Positions 41,320 to 50,730 of a stretch of DNA of 64,000 nt are shown here, piece after piece. The DNA comes from JAKFWF01 sp963732635 (lineage in GTDB: Bacteria; Pseudomonadota; Alphaproteobacteria; Rhizobiales; Hyphomicrobiaceae). The notes below the pieces were generated by a model. It searched no databases. It was not told the origin of the DNA and saw only the letters and a program-made list of their open reading frames with translations. The translations under genes were made by a program, and so were the position numbers. Numbering within the stretch: the first letter of the stretch is position 1; the number at the start of each line of letters is the position of its first letter. The DNA lies in the NCBI GenBank assembly GCA_963732635.1, contig CAVTAL010000005.1:315424-379423 (forward strand). Reading direction: 5' to 3'.

Positions 41320-42767
41320 CGGACCGACGCCGCCGCGTTCCGGCCCGCCCTGCGACCCGACGCGAACGCCCAGCCGAGATGATGGCCGTGGCCCTTCAGC
41401 AGCAAGCCGCCTTGCCCGGTCGAGCCCGCCGCATAGAGACCGGGGATCGGCTCGTCGTGAGGCCCCAACACCCGATGCTCAGTGTCGACCGCGAGCCCGC
41501 CTTCGGCATGCACGAACACCGCGCGCACCGGGCCGAGGCTGACATATGGTCCACCACCGAGGCCCGCCGCCGCGCCAGCAAGTGCCTCGGCCGGCATATC
41601 GAGCTTAGCTGCCAACGCCTCGATCGTTGCACCAGCCGAATAGATGTCGGGCCGGTTGCGACGATAGTCGTCGACATAGGCATAGGCGACGCCGGGGGCA
41701 GTCGAAATGAAGTGCGGCCAGGCCTGAAACGCCTGCGCCAATTTCGCATCGAGGATGATGTAGCCGATCTTGCCCGGCTGGGCCGGCATGTCGAAGGCCG
41801 GTGCATCGGTCTCCTTGGCGAAGCGCTGCCCGAGGCTATTCACGAGGATCGCGCCCTGCTCGAACAGCATCGGTGACGGGGCAAGCGCCGTCGTCACGAA
41901 GCTCATGATGAAGGGCCTGAGAATTGCCGGCGGCATGTTCTGCAGCGACCACGCCATGACGTTGGCGAGCAGCGGCCAGGGCGGCAGATTGAGCAGCGGA
42001 TTGCGCTTCTGCGGGGCTATGAACCGCAACTCCGGCCCGAGCGCCAGATCGCCGTTGACGATGCGCGCGCCGACGGCAAGGCCGAGCTTCTGGCCGTCGC
42101 CGGTGGCGGTAATATTGACGCCGTCGATCTGAGCCTCGCGCGGCCCCATGAACTGGCCCTTGAGATCGGGATCGGAGGTGAAATCGCCGCTCGCCAAAAC
42201 AACGCCACCACGCGCGGTAAAGCGCACCCGCCCGCGCGGCGCATCGCAATCAATGCCGATGACGCGGGTCTCCTCGCGCACCAGCGCGACACCGCGCGTG
42301 TCGCAGCGGATCTCGACGCCGGCTCTCCGCGCCGCCTTGCTCAAATGCGTGATGAACGAGCGTGAATTCGGCAGCACGTTGTGCATGCGCGGCTTTTGGT
42401 GCGGCGGCTCCGGCATTGGCCCGAAGAACCGGACGCCGTGCGACAGCAGCCAACGGAAGGTATCCGGCATGGCGTCGGCCAACACGCGGCGCAGTTCCGG
42501 ATTATCGCGATTGTCGAGCGAGCCGTTGAAGCCCGCCATGTCGCGCCAGTGGTCCGCTGGTGTATCGATGATACCCTTGGCACGCTGATGCGGCGTGTCG
42601 CTCGCCGTCACCGAACCGATCGACCAGGCGGTGGAGCCACCAAGTTCCGAGTTCTTTTCCAGCAGCACCACCGAGCGGCCAGTAGCGCGCGCCTCGATCG
42701 CGGCGGCCAAGCCCGTACCGCCACCGCCGACCACCACGACGTCGAATGTTTCGCTTGTGCCGCTCAT
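41316..42767 (-). CDS. FAD-dependent oxidoreductase, fumarate reductase / ketosteroid dehydrogenase flavoprotein type
   Basis: 483 residues. The FAD motif VVVVGGGGTGLAAAIEARA is at the N-terminus, followed by LLEKNSELGGSTAWSIGS. The capping domain contains WLLSHGVRFFGPMPE. The end carries GLYAAGSTGQGGLLLKGHGH, the conserved Gly-rich FAD-closing motif of this family. The correct start is ATG 42767, which overlaps the stop of the isomerase gene. A longer frame running into that gene is an artefact of its frameshift. Probable role: dehydrogenation or reduction of an alkene-type bond in the pathway controlled by the IclR regulator. Substrate unknown. Confidence 0.88.
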   Translation of the reverse strand: MSGTSETFDVVVVGGGGTGLAAAIEARATGRSVVLLEKNSELGGSTAWSIGSVTASDTPHQRAKGIIDTPADHWRDMAGFNGSLDNRDNPELRRVLADAMPDTFRWLLSHGVRFFGPMPEPPHQKPRMHNVLPNSRSFITHLSKAARRAGVEIRCDTRGVALVREETRVIGIDCDAPRGRVRFTARGGVVLASGDFTSDPDLKGQFMGPREAQIDGVNITATGDGQKLGLAVGARIVNGDLALGPELRFIAPQKRNPLLNLPPWPLLANVMAWSLQNMPPAILRPFIMSFVTTALAPSPMLFEQGAILVNSLGQRFAKETDAPAFDMPAQPGKIGYIILDAKLAQAFQAWPHFISTAPGVAYAYVDDYRRNRPDIYSAGATIEALAAKLDMPAEALAGAAAGLGGGPYVSLGPVRAVFVHAEGGLAVDTEHRVLGPHDEPIPGLYAAGSTGQGGLLLKGHGHHLGWAFASGRRAGRNAAASVR

Positions 42768-43607
42768 AATGCACAGCCGGTGTCGGTGTAGCCCATGCCG
42801 GCGAGCTTGTCGGCGGACGCAAGAATGTCGGCGTCGGGCGTCCGCGAGGTGATTTCCAAAACCGTGCGACGCCGGTAGCCGACCTTGGACAGGGCCGCCG
42901 GCAATGTCGCGAACGGCACGTCTCCCTGGCCGACAGCGGCATGGGCATAAGTCTTCTGATCGGTGTCGGACAGATGCACAAGTTTCAGTCGCGGCGCGCA
43001 TCGCGCCAATGATGCGCCGAGGTCTTCCTTGACGAAGTGGCTGTTGGCCGCGTCCCAGACGATGCCGATGTCCGGATTGCCATAGTGATCGAGCGCATCC
43101 ATCAACTCGTCGATCTTGGGCAGGAACGCGAACGGCATGTTTTCGGCCCACAGCGCCGTACCGGATTTCTTCGCCAGCGGCGCCAGTATGTCGAGCGCTT
43201 CGAAGAAGTATCCGGCGAGCCGGTCGCGCGGCGCTGGAAACAGTGGATTGGCCTTGCCGGGCCCAAGCACCACGCCTGGCACGCCGAGGTCGCCCGCGAG
43301 TTCGACGATGCCTCGTCAACAATCCGATGGTGTAGCTGCGCATTTCCGGCGCGATGCCGGCGACGTTCATGTCGATGTTCGGCATGTTGAGGGTGATGAC
43401 CTTGGCGCCGAGCCCGTCGATCCGTCGGCGCAAGGCGCCACGAGATGCCTTGTCGAGTTCAGCCGGCCAGCAGTGGCCCGGCACCATCATCACCTCGAAT
43501 TCAGCGAAGCCTTTCCCGGCGAGGTGCGTCAGGCACGCTTCGATCGAATGCGACAGCGTGTAGGAGTAGGTATTGCAGCCGAAGGCGGATGCCGAATTGG
43601 ATGTCAT
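42764..43607 (-). CDS. Sugar phosphate isomerase/epimerase-like TIM barrel protein (one frameshift)
   Basis: About 281 residues across one break. The N-terminus is FGCNTYSYTLSHSIEACLTH and LAGKGFAEFEVMMVPGHCW. After the break come GPGKANPLFPAPRDRLAGYF, NMPFAFLPKIDELMDALDHY, IGIVWDAANSHFVKED and LKLVHLSDTDQK, giving the Glu/Asp/His metal ligands of AP endonuclease-2-type barrels. The frames meet at about 43310-43318, where shortened G runs (on the coding strand) best explain the shift. It is the first gene of the operon, divergent from the IclR regulator. Likely isomerase or epimerase of a catabolic intermediate. Confidence 0.8.
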
Positions 43608-43702
43608 CTGAGGCGCTTCCCCTGATCGTGCCGTTGCAATTCACGTGAGCCCGCCGACACAGATTTGTCAAACGCGGTTCGGGAATGCGAAGGGTGCTTT
43701 CA

Positions 43703-43728
43703 CATCATGGCAGCTTTCTGCCATGATG
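43703..43728. promoter_or_regulatory. Perfect palindrome, probable operator of the IclR regulon
   Basis: CATCATGGCAG, a CTTT centre, then CTGCCATGATG: 11-base arms, no mismatch. It lies between the divergent IclR-regulator and isomerase genes. Dyad sites at this place are typical for autoregulated IclR-type proteins, and the same site could control both directions. It overlaps the most upstream ATG of the regulator, so the true start may be further down. Confidence 0.6.
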
Positions 43729-44654
43729 GCCGCAATGAGCCGCAAGCCGGAGTATCGCCGTTGACGACCCGATCCGCACCAAAAGCTGCCGCGCCCGCGC
43801 CGCGCCGCGCCAAGCCGGTATCAAAGCCGGCGACCTCGCGCCGCAAGGCTGCCAGCCCCGACGATGCCGGCGACAGCGACAGCCTGCCGCGCGGCGGCGG
43901 TGTGCAGTCCCTCGGCCGGGCCTTCGCCATTCTTGAGGAAATTGCCCATACCCGCGAAGGCATCGGCCTCGCCGATCTGTCGAAGCGGGTTGGGCTGCAC
44001 AATTCCACCACCTTCCATCTCGTGAAGACAATGGTCGGGCTCGGCTACGTGCGGCAGTTGAAAGACAAGCGTTACCGCGTCGGCCGGCCGCTGTTCGCAC
44101 TCGCCGCCAGCGCCCTGGACGACGTCGAGATGGTGAGCCTCGCCACGCCAATCCTGGAAGCATTGTCACGTGAGACTGGAGAAGCCAGCCACTTTGGCGT
44201 CCGGATGGGCGATCAGGTGGTTGTCACCGCCCGCACCGGCGGCGCCGGAGCGTTCCAACTGACCGATCGGGTCGGCGTGGTGCGGCCAGCCCACTGCACT
44301 GCGCTCGGCAAGGTCATTCTCGCAGGCCTCAGCGACGATCAGTTGTTGCAGTTCCTTGGCCGCGCCGACCTCAAACCGTTCACGCCGAAGTCGATCACCG
44401 ATATCGACATCCTGCGCCGCGACATCGATGAAGTACGAAGCGCCGGCATGGCCTTCGACGACGGCGAGTTCGACGCCGAGGTGCGCTGTGTCGCACTCCC
44501 CGTGCGCGATTTCACCGGCCGCATCATCGGCGCTATCGGCATCTCGGGGCCGATCTGGCGGCTGACGATCCAGGCGTTGCAGAGCCGCGCCAAACTGGTC
44601 GAGGCAGCCGCCGCACGGCTCTCCGCCGAATTCGGTGCGAACCGCATCCTCTAA
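43707..44654 (+). CDS. IclR-family transcriptional regulator
   Basis: About 315 residues from ATG 43707, or 297 from a TTG at 43761. An Ala/Pro/Lys-rich linker precedes the winged helix (VQSLGRAFAILEEIAHTREG, LADLSKRVGLHNSTTFHLVK). The ligand domain shows TPILEALSRETGEASHFGV, PAHCTALGKVILAGLSDDQ and RCVALPVRDFTGRIIGAIGI. Start is uncertain because a perfect palindrome covers 43703-43728. It probably controls the divergent isomerase/FAD operon and perhaps the importer downstream; this is inferred from position. Confidence 0.88.
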   Translation: MAAFCHDGRNEPQAGVSPLTTRSAPKAAAPAPRRAKPVSKPATSRRKAASPDDAGDSDSLPRGGGVQSLGRAFAILEEIAHTREGIGLADLSKRVGLHNSTTFHLVKTMVGLGYVRQLKDKRYRVGRPLFALAASALDDVEMVSLATPILEALSRETGEASHFGVRMGDQVVVTARTGGAGAFQLTDRVGVVRPAHCTALGKVILAGLSDDQLLQFLGRADLKPFTPKSITDIDILRRDIDEVRSAGMAFDDGEFDAEVRCVALPVRDFTGRIIGAIGISGPIWRLTIQALQSRAKLVEAAAARLSAEFGANRIL

Positions 44655-44820
44655 CCCTCGACTTTGATTGACAGCCAACGGGAGTTGCCCGACATTCGCC
44701 ATTCAACACTATAGAATGCGCTTTCACGATATCGCATGCGCGAAGCAACAGTGAAATGCACGAGATCCGGGATCAACCTGGACACGAGCCATCACCCCTA
44801 GGGCCAGGAGGAACGCAGGC

Positions 44821-46059
44821 ATGACGGTCAGGACCAGACGCACTGTACTGAAGGGCGGCGCTGCATTGGCGGGCGTCTCGGCGCTCGGCTTGCCGTCGAT
44901 CAGTCGAGCGCAGACCGACAAGATCAAGCTCGGTCATCTGACTCCGCTGACCGGCTTTCTAGGCGCTCTCGGCGAATATGCGACGCTCGGTATCCGCATG
45001 GCGGAAGACGAGATCAACAAGGCCGGCGGCGTCATGGGCCGGCAACTCGAAATCATGTCGGAAGACTCGGTCAACCCGGCCACCGCCGCCACCAAAGCGC
45101 AGCGCATGCTGGAGCGCGACGGCGCCGTGTTCCTGCTCGGCGAGATCAACTCTGCCTCGTCGCTGACGATTTCGCAGGTCGCTGCCCGCAACAAGAAGCT
45201 GTTCGTCAACATCGGCGCCCGCTCCGACGCATTGCGGGCTAAGAACTGCAACAAGTACACCTTTCACATCGACATCCCGTCGACGGTGATGGTCAATGCG
45301 GTCGGCAAGGCGCTGCTGCGCGACGGCCTCGTCAAGGACAAGAAATTCTTTTCGCTGACTGCCGATTATATCTTCGGCCACGACCTGCTCAGCGTCGCCA
45401 AGGCCTTCTTCGCGACCAACGGCGGCACGCTGCTCGGTGACGAACTGGTCGCGACCGACGCCACCGATTTCAGCCCGTTCCTGCTGAAGATCCGACAGGC
45501 AAAGCCCGACGTGGTGTGCTCGAACCTCGCCGGCAATCAGGTGACCAACTTCGTCAAGCAGTATGCCGAGTTCGGCCTGCCTTACCCGATTGTCGGCTTC
45601 AATCTGAATACCGCCGATGCGTGGGCGGCGGGTGATGGCAATCTCTCTGGCACCTGGCCGACGAGTTGGCATCACGACCTCGACACGCCGGCTTCGAAGG
45701 CGTTCACGGCGGCTTTCACCGCCAAGCACGGCAAGCCCCCGGAGAACCACGCCTGGATCGAATACATTACTTTGAAGATCGTGGCGCAGGCGATGAACGA
45801 AGCCAAGACGACCGACACCGACAAGCTAATCGAGTACCTGGAAAAGGGCACCGAGTTCGACATCCTGAAGGCGCGCAAGGCCTACTTCCGCCCATGGGAT
45901 CACCAATTGATGCAGGAAGCCTATCCGTTCACGGTGAAGCCAAAGGGCAAGGCGAAGGACAAATGGGATTTCCTGGCGCTCGGCGCCGCCGTGCCAGGTG
46001 CCGGCGAATCCCTCGAAGTCCTCGCCGTCCAGAAGGACAAGAACACCTGCGTGATGTGA
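44821..46059 (+). CDS. Branched-chain-type ABC importer substrate-binding protein, Tat-exported
   Basis: 412 residues. A twin-arginine signal (RTRRTVLKGGAALAGVSAL, cleavage near SRAQT) shows export of the folded protein to the periplasm. The Peripla_BP_6 body contains IKLGHLTPLTGFLGALGEYA, DEINKAGGVMGRQLEIMSED, and FVNIGARSDALRAKNC. A good ribosome binding site (AGGAGG) precedes ATG 44821. This family binds amino acids, amides, urea or aromatic acids; the last is as likely as amino acids here. First gene of a four-gene importer set, separated from the permease gene by a repeat. Confidence 0.92.
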   Translation: MTVRTRRTVLKGGAALAGVSALGLPSISRAQTDKIKLGHLTPLTGFLGALGEYATLGIRMAEDEINKAGGVMGRQLEIMSEDSVNPATAATKAQRMLERDGAVFLLGEINSASSLTISQVAARNKKLFVNIGARSDALRAKNCNKYTFHIDIPSTVMVNAVGKALLRDGLVKDKKFFSLTADYIFGHDLLSVAKAFFATNGGTLLGDELVATDATDFSPFLLKIRQAKPDVVCSNLAGNQVTNFVKQYAEFGLPYPIVGFNLNTADAWAAGDGNLSGTWPTSWHHDLDTPASKAFTAAFTAKHGKPPENHAWIEYITLKIVAQAMNEAKTTDTDKLIEYLEKGTEFDILKARKAYFRPWDHQLMQEAYPFTVKPKGKAKDKWDFLALGAAVPGAGESLEVLAVQKDKNTCVM

Positions 46060-46095
46060 TGGGAGGCGGGGAACCGATGAAGTCGCGCGGCTTCG

Positions 46096-46287
46096 CCCTC
46101 TCCCCCACCCCCTTGGCGGAGAGGGCAGAGGACCGCACGCAAGGGCGGTCCGAGGGTGAGGGGCGGCCACTTGCGCCGGCCCAATTGTCATCCAGCCTTG
46201 AACAGCAGAACCCGCCCGCGATTGATCCGGTCCCCATGAGGCGTCCCCTCACCCTAACCCTCTCCCCGGAAGGGGCGGGGAGAGGGG
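46096..46287. repeat. Dispersed palindromic repeat, CCCTCTCCCCG family (copy 2)
   Basis: A 192-base element sharing the CCCTCTCCCC ends, a CCGCACGCAAGGGCGG-type hairpin and GGGTGAGGGGCGGCC blocks with the 10075-10263 copy, in inverted order. It fills the gap between the binding-protein gene and the permease gene. Its last bases, GGGGAGAGGGG, sit directly before the permease ATG and may act as that gene's ribosome binding site. Confidence 0.78.
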
Positions 46288-47172
46288 ATGCCTCCCATGC
46301 AGCTGACGTTCCTGATTGAGCAGATCGTCAACGGGCTGGTGCAGGGCGGCTATTACCTGCTGATCGCGCTCGGACTGTCGTTGATTTTTTCGGTCGGCGG
46401 CGTTGTGAACTTGGCGCACGGCGCGTTCTATGCGCTTGGCGCCTATGCCTTCGTCGAGCTGCTGAAAGTTGTCGGCTTCGGACCTGCGGCCGTGCTGTCG
46501 CCGATCGCGGTCTCGCTGCTCGGCATCCTTTTCGAACGTTACCTGCTGCGTCGATTCTATTCAGCCGATCCTATCCTCAGCCTGCTCATCACCTTCGGCC
46601 TCGCCATGGTCGCCGAGCAGGCCATCCGCATGATCTGGGGCGCGGCGCCGATTGCGGTGTCGATGCCGCCCGAACTGAAGGGCCAGGTGATCCTCGGCGA
46701 CTTCCTGTTCTCGCGCTACCGCCTGCTGATGCTGGCCATCGTCGCCTGCATCCTCGCCGGCATATGGCTTCTGCTCAACAAGACTTCGTTCGGCCGCGTC
46801 GTGCGCGCCGGTATCCAGCGGCCCGACATGGTGGCGTCGCTCGGCATCAAGCTTGAGCCCTACATGATGGCGATCGTGATGCTCGGCGTCGGCATGGCCG
46901 CACTCGGCGGCGCGCTGTTCGCGCCGATCACCAACGTCCACCCGGCGATGGGCGCCGACATCCTGACCGTCGCCTTCGTCGTCGTTGTGATCGGCGGCCT
47001 CGGCAGCTTCTGGGGCGTGGTGCTGGCGGCGCTGCTGGTCGGCGTCGTGCGCGGCGTGACCATCCACTTCATGCCGGCGGCCGGCGAAGCCTCGATGTAC
47101 ATCCTGATGTTCCTGGTCCTCATGTTCCGGCCGCGCGGCCTGCTCGGCGAGCGCATCGAGAAATTCGAATGA
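46288..47172 (+). CDS. Branched-chain-type ABC importer permease (LivH type)
   Basis: A 294-residue inner-membrane permease. The N-terminal FLIEQIVNGLVQGGYYLLIA and the following LGLSLIFSVGGVVNLAHGAF are the LivH signature. Later helices include AIVACILAGIWLLLNK and the conserved VVIGGLGSFWGVVLAALLVG. ATG 46288 has the purine-rich end of a repeat just upstream; ATG 46297 (MQLTFLIE) is the likelier classical start. The stop overlaps the fused permease/ATPase gene. Confidence 0.92.
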   Translation: MPPMQLTFLIEQIVNGLVQGGYYLLIALGLSLIFSVGGVVNLAHGAFYALGAYAFVELLKVVGFGPAAVLSPIAVSLLGILFERYLLRRFYSADPILSLLITFGLAMVAEQAIRMIWGAAPIAVSMPPELKGQVILGDFLFSRYRLLMLAIVACILAGIWLLLNKTSFGRVVRAGIQRPDMVASLGIKLEPYMMAIVMLGVGMAALGGALFAPITNVHPAMGADILTVAFVVVVIGGLGSFWGVVLAALLVGVVRGVTIHFMPAAGEASMYILMFLVLMFRPRGLLGERIEKFE

Positions 47173-49709
47173 TGCCGGCCCCGCGCGCAACATCCAAACT
47201 GATGCCGCTGTGGATCGGTATCGCCGCCGTTCTGATCATGCCGCTGGCGATGCGGGTGCTGGGATTGACCCTCGACAACGGCACGGCGGTGATCCTGTTC
47301 GCGATGGCCGCAATGGGCTTGAACCTGCTGGTCGGCTTCACCGGCCTGGTCTCGTTCGGTCATGCGGCGTGGTTCGGCGTCGGTGGCTACGCCGCCGGCC
47401 TCGCCCAGAAGCACTTTCTGCCCGGCCAGATCATCGTGCCAATTGTCTTGGCGATGCTGCTGGTGGCCGTGGTCTCGACCGTGGTCGGCATGCTCATCCT
47501 GAGACGGCGCGGCGTCTACTTCTCGCTGTTAACGCTCGCCTTGTCGGCACTGACCTACGCCGTCGCCTTCCGCTGGACGGCGGTGACCGGTGGCGAAGAC
47601 GGGCTCGGCGGTTTGCAGCGCGGCCGCCTTGGACCGATAAACTTTGACGACAGCGCCGCTTACTACACACTCGTTGCCGGCATCGCCATTGCCGTGCTGT
47701 ACGGCTTGATGCGGGTGCTGAATTCGCCGGTCGGCCACGTCTTGGTGGCGATCCGCGAGAACCAGCAGCGCGCGACATTCCAGGGGTACGCCGTCGACCG
47801 CTACCGGTTGGCGGCCTTCGTTCTGTCGGCGGTGATCACTGGGCTCGCAGGTGCGCTATTCGCTTTCCTGCACTACCTGATATCCGCCGATGCGACCTCG
47901 GTTGCATTCTCCGGCGAGCTACTCGCCATGGCGGTAATCGGTGGCATCCACAGCGTCCTCGGCCCAGCGCTCGGCGCGGTATTCTATCTGTTGTTTCGCG
48001 AGCTGTTTTCGATCTGGACCGGCAACTGGCTGTTCTGGTTCGGCGTCGTGTTCGTCGCCTTCGTGATGTACTCGCCGGGTGGCCTCGTCGGCATCTGGTC
48101 GCAATTGATGCGGCGCTGGCGGCCGCCACCAGAAGAAAGCGCCGCCATGAGCGGGCGCAAAATCGCCGACAGCCGGCCGCTGCCACCGTTCCTCAAGGCC
48201 GAGCAGCGCGACGGCGTGATTCTCGACGTCGCCGACGTGTCGCGCAACTTCGGCGGCATCCGCGCCGTGAAGAGCGCGAGCCTGCACCTTCGCGCCGGTG
48301 AGATCCACGCGCTGATCGGCCCCAACGGCGCCGGCAAGACCACTTTGTTCAACATCATCTCCGGCATGTTTCGTCCGTCGGGCGGATCGGTCAAACTCTA
48401 CGGTCAGCCGATCGACGGCCTCAGGCCCGATGCAATCTGCGGGCGCGGCGTTGCGCGCTCGTTTCAGATCACCAACCTGTTCAAGGGCCTCACGATCTAC
48501 GAGAATCTGCGGTTATCGGTCCAAGCGCGCCACCCCGGACGCTTCAACGCCTGGCGCGACATCGACAGCTACCCTGAAGTGCACACCGAAACCGTCGAAC
48601 TGATCACCTTCCTCGGCCTCGACGGTATAGAGACCATCCTTGGTGGCGATCTGTCCTACGGCGGCCAGCGCTTGGTCGACATGGGGATCACGCTCGGCTC
48701 GAAGCCACAGGTGCTGCTACTCGACGAACCGCTGGCCGGCCTCGCCGCCGCCGAGCGCGAACGGGTTTCTGGCCTCGTGAAAGCGATCGCGCAAGGCTTA
48801 GCCGTGCTGATCGTCGAGCACGACATCGATCGGGTGCTCGGCTTCTCACGGACCGTAACGGTAATGAACCAGGGCGAGGTGCTGATGGCCGGCACGCCCG
48901 ACGAAGTTCGCCGCGATGCGCGCGTGCAGGCGATCTACACCGGCAGTGGCACGCCCGCCGTTACCGGCCGCAGCGCCGCCAGTGCAGTCTCGCGGCCAAT
49001 GCTATTGAAGTTCGATCGCGTCAACGCCTTCTACGGCAAGAGCCATATTCTCAACGACGCGACGCTCGATGTAAGGCAGGGCGAGATCGTCGCCCTGCTC
49101 GGCCGCAACGGCGCCGGCAAATCGACGCTGCTGAAGACCCTCGCCGGACTGGTGCGGCCGGCCTCAGGCGCGATCACCTTTGACGGTCGCGATATCGCGA
49201 GAATGAGCGCACCCGACATCGCCCGGCTCGGCATCGGCTACGTGCCGCAGGGCCGCGGCCTGTTCGCCGGCATGACCGTCGCCGAGAACCTGTCGCTTGG
49301 CCGCCTCGCCCGCAAGACGGATGGCAGCGACGGCGTGGTGTGGAGCGAGGATAAGATCCTCGAATTCTTCCCGCGCTTGAAGGAGCGCATGAATGTTGCC
49401 GCCGACTACCTCTCAGGCGGCGAACAGCAGATGGTGGCGGTTGCGCGCGCATTATCTGGCAACGTGAAACTTCTGCTGCTCGACGAGCCGTTCGAGGGCT
49501 TGGCGCCAGCCGTCGTGCAGGAGTTGTTCACGGTGTTCGATCGGCTGCGCGCGCACGCTTCAATCATCATCGTCGAGCACAACCTCGACCTCGTGCTGGC
49601 GCTCGCCGACCGGGTGTTCGCCCTCGAACGCGGCGCGGTCTTCCACCAGGGCCCGGCCGAGCCGCTGCTGATCGATCTCGACTACCGAAAGAAAATCCTA
49701 TGGCTATGA
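47169..49709 (+). CDS. Three-part fusion: LivM permease + LivG ATPase + LivF ATPase
   Basis: 846 residues in one uninterrupted frame. Residues 1 to about 320 form a LivM permease (LNLLVGFTGLVSFGHAAWFG, AVIGGIHSVLGPALGAVFY). From about 355 to 600 a LivG-type ATPase follows (Walker A GPNGAGKTT, then LSYGGQRLVDMG and Walker B VLLLDEPLAGL). From about 620 to 846 a LivF-type ATPase follows (Walker A GRNGAGKST, LSGGEQQMVAVAR, LLLLDEPFEGLAP). Linkers are hydrophilic (RRWRPPPEESAAMSGRK) and no internal start is strong. It completes the importer with LivH and the binding protein. Confidence 0.93.
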   Translation: MMPAPRATSKLMPLWIGIAAVLIMPLAMRVLGLTLDNGTAVILFAMAAMGLNLLVGFTGLVSFGHAAWFGVGGYAAGLAQKHFLPGQIIVPIVLAMLLVAVVSTVVGMLILRRRGVYFSLLTLALSALTYAVAFRWTAVTGGEDGLGGLQRGRLGPINFDDSAAYYTLVAGIAIAVLYGLMRVLNSPVGHVLVAIRENQQRATFQGYAVDRYRLAAFVLSAVITGLAGALFAFLHYLISADATSVAFSGELLAMAVIGGIHSVLGPALGAVFYLLFRELFSIWTGNWLFWFGVVFVAFVMYSPGGLVGIWSQLMRRWRPPPEESAAMSGRKIADSRPLPPFLKAEQRDGVILDVADVSRNFGGIRAVKSASLHLRAGEIHALIGPNGAGKTTLFNIISGMFRPSGGSVKLYGQPIDGLRPDAICGRGVARSFQITNLFKGLTIYENLRLSVQARHPGRFNAWRDIDSYPEVHTETVELITFLGLDGIETILGGDLSYGGQRLVDMGITLGSKPQVLLLDEPLAGLAAAERERVSGLVKAIAQGLAVLIVEHDIDRVLGFSRTVTVMNQGEVLMAGTPDEVRRDARVQAIYTGSGTPAVTGRSAASAVSRPMLLKFDRVNAFYGKSHILNDATLDVRQGEIVALLGRNGAGKSTLLKTLAGLVRPASGAITFDGRDIARMSAPDIARLGIGYVPQGRGLFAGMTVAENLSLGRLARKTDGSDGVVWSEDKILEFFPRLKERMNVAADYLSGGEQQMVAVARALSGNVKLLLLDEPFEGLAPAVVQELFTVFDRLRAHASIIIVEHNLDLVLALADRVFALERGAVFHQGPAEPLLIDLDYRKKILWL

Positions 49710-49746
49710 TGCTGGTCACGACCGACATCACTGAAAGGCAACTCCC

Positions 49747-50718
49747 ATGAAAGCAGCAGTCATCGGCGCCAACGGCGTTGAAATCCGCGATGTGGCGAAG
49801 CCGGCGCCGGGACCGGCGCAGGTACTCGTGCGCGTGCGGGCGAGCGGCCTCAATCGCGCTGACGTGATCATGGCGTCCGGCCACATGCACGGCTCGGCCG
49901 GCGGACCCGGCGCAATCCTGGGACTCGAATTCTCAGGAGAAGTGGAGGCGGTCGGCGCTGAAGTCAAAGGCATCAAGGCCGGCGACCGGGTGATGTGCTC
50001 GGGTAATGCCGGTTACGCCGAATATGCGGTGACCGACTGGGGCCGCGTCGCGCCGATCCCGGCCAACAACATGAACTTCACCCAGGCCGCCACTCTGCCA
50101 ATCGCATTGCAGACAATGCACAACGCGCTCGTCACCGCCGGCCGCTTGAAGGCTGGCGAAAGCGTGCTGATCCAAGGCGCCAGCTCCGGCGTTGGCATCA
50201 TGGGACTGCAAATTGCCAAGCACATGGGGGCACAACTCGTCATGGGCACGTCGACCAACGCAAGTCGTCGCGACAAACTCGCCGAATTCGGCGCCGATCT
50301 CGCCGTCGACACCAGCGATCCCAACTGGGCGGACGTCGTGACCAAGGCCACAGACGGCCGCGGTGTGAACCTCATCATCGATCAGGTCTCGGCCGGCGTC
50401 ATGGACGCCAACATGAAGGCGGCGGCAATCCTCGGCCGCATCGTCAACGTCGGCCGTCTCGGCGGCTTCAAGGGCACGTTCGACTTCGACCTGCACGCCA
50501 TGAAGCGCATCGACTACATCGGCGTCACTTTCCGCACCCGCTCGCTCGAAGAGGTGCGCGAGATCAACCGCCGCATGCGCGCCGACCTGTGGGATGCGAT
50601 CGAAGCCGGCAAGCTCGCCCTGCCGATCGACCGCACCTTTCCACTTGACGATGCCGCCGCGGCGCTTGCCCACATGAAGGCCAACGCTCACTTCGGCAAA
50701 ATCGTGCTGACGCAGTAA
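49747..50718 (+). CDS. Zinc-independent MDR: NAD(P)H:quinone oxidoreductase-like
   Basis: A 323-residue MDR-family enzyme. The catalytic domain includes VLVRVRASGLNRADVIMASG and ILGLEFSGEVEAVGAEVKG. The nucleotide domain has ESVLIQGASSGVGIMGLQIA. The catalytic zinc ligands of alcohol dehydrogenases are missing, consistent with quinone or enone reduction by NADPH. It starts 37 bases after the importer gene and is likely cotranscribed. Its position beside an importer suggests reduction of an imported or derived substrate. Confidence 0.88.
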   Translation: MKAAVIGANGVEIRDVAKPAPGPAQVLVRVRASGLNRADVIMASGHMHGSAGGPGAILGLEFSGEVEAVGAEVKGIKAGDRVMCSGNAGYAEYAVTDWGRVAPIPANNMNFTQAATLPIALQTMHNALVTAGRLKAGESVLIQGASSGVGIMGLQIAKHMGAQLVMGTSTNASRRDKLAEFGADLAVDTSDPNWADVVTKATDGRGVNLIIDQVSAGVMDANMKAAAILGRIVNVGRLGGFKGTFDFDLHAMKRIDYIGVTFRTRSLEEVREINRRMRADLWDAIEAGKLALPIDRTFPLDDAAAALAHMKANAHFGKIVLTQ

Positions 50719-50730
50719 TCGAGAACTCCC

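Noticed and set aside
41316..43607. 763-codon frame joining the isomerase N-terminus to the FAD protein
   Set aside because: The middle is low-complexity; the isomerase continues in another frame to 42764 and the FAD protein has its own overlapping ATG at 42767.
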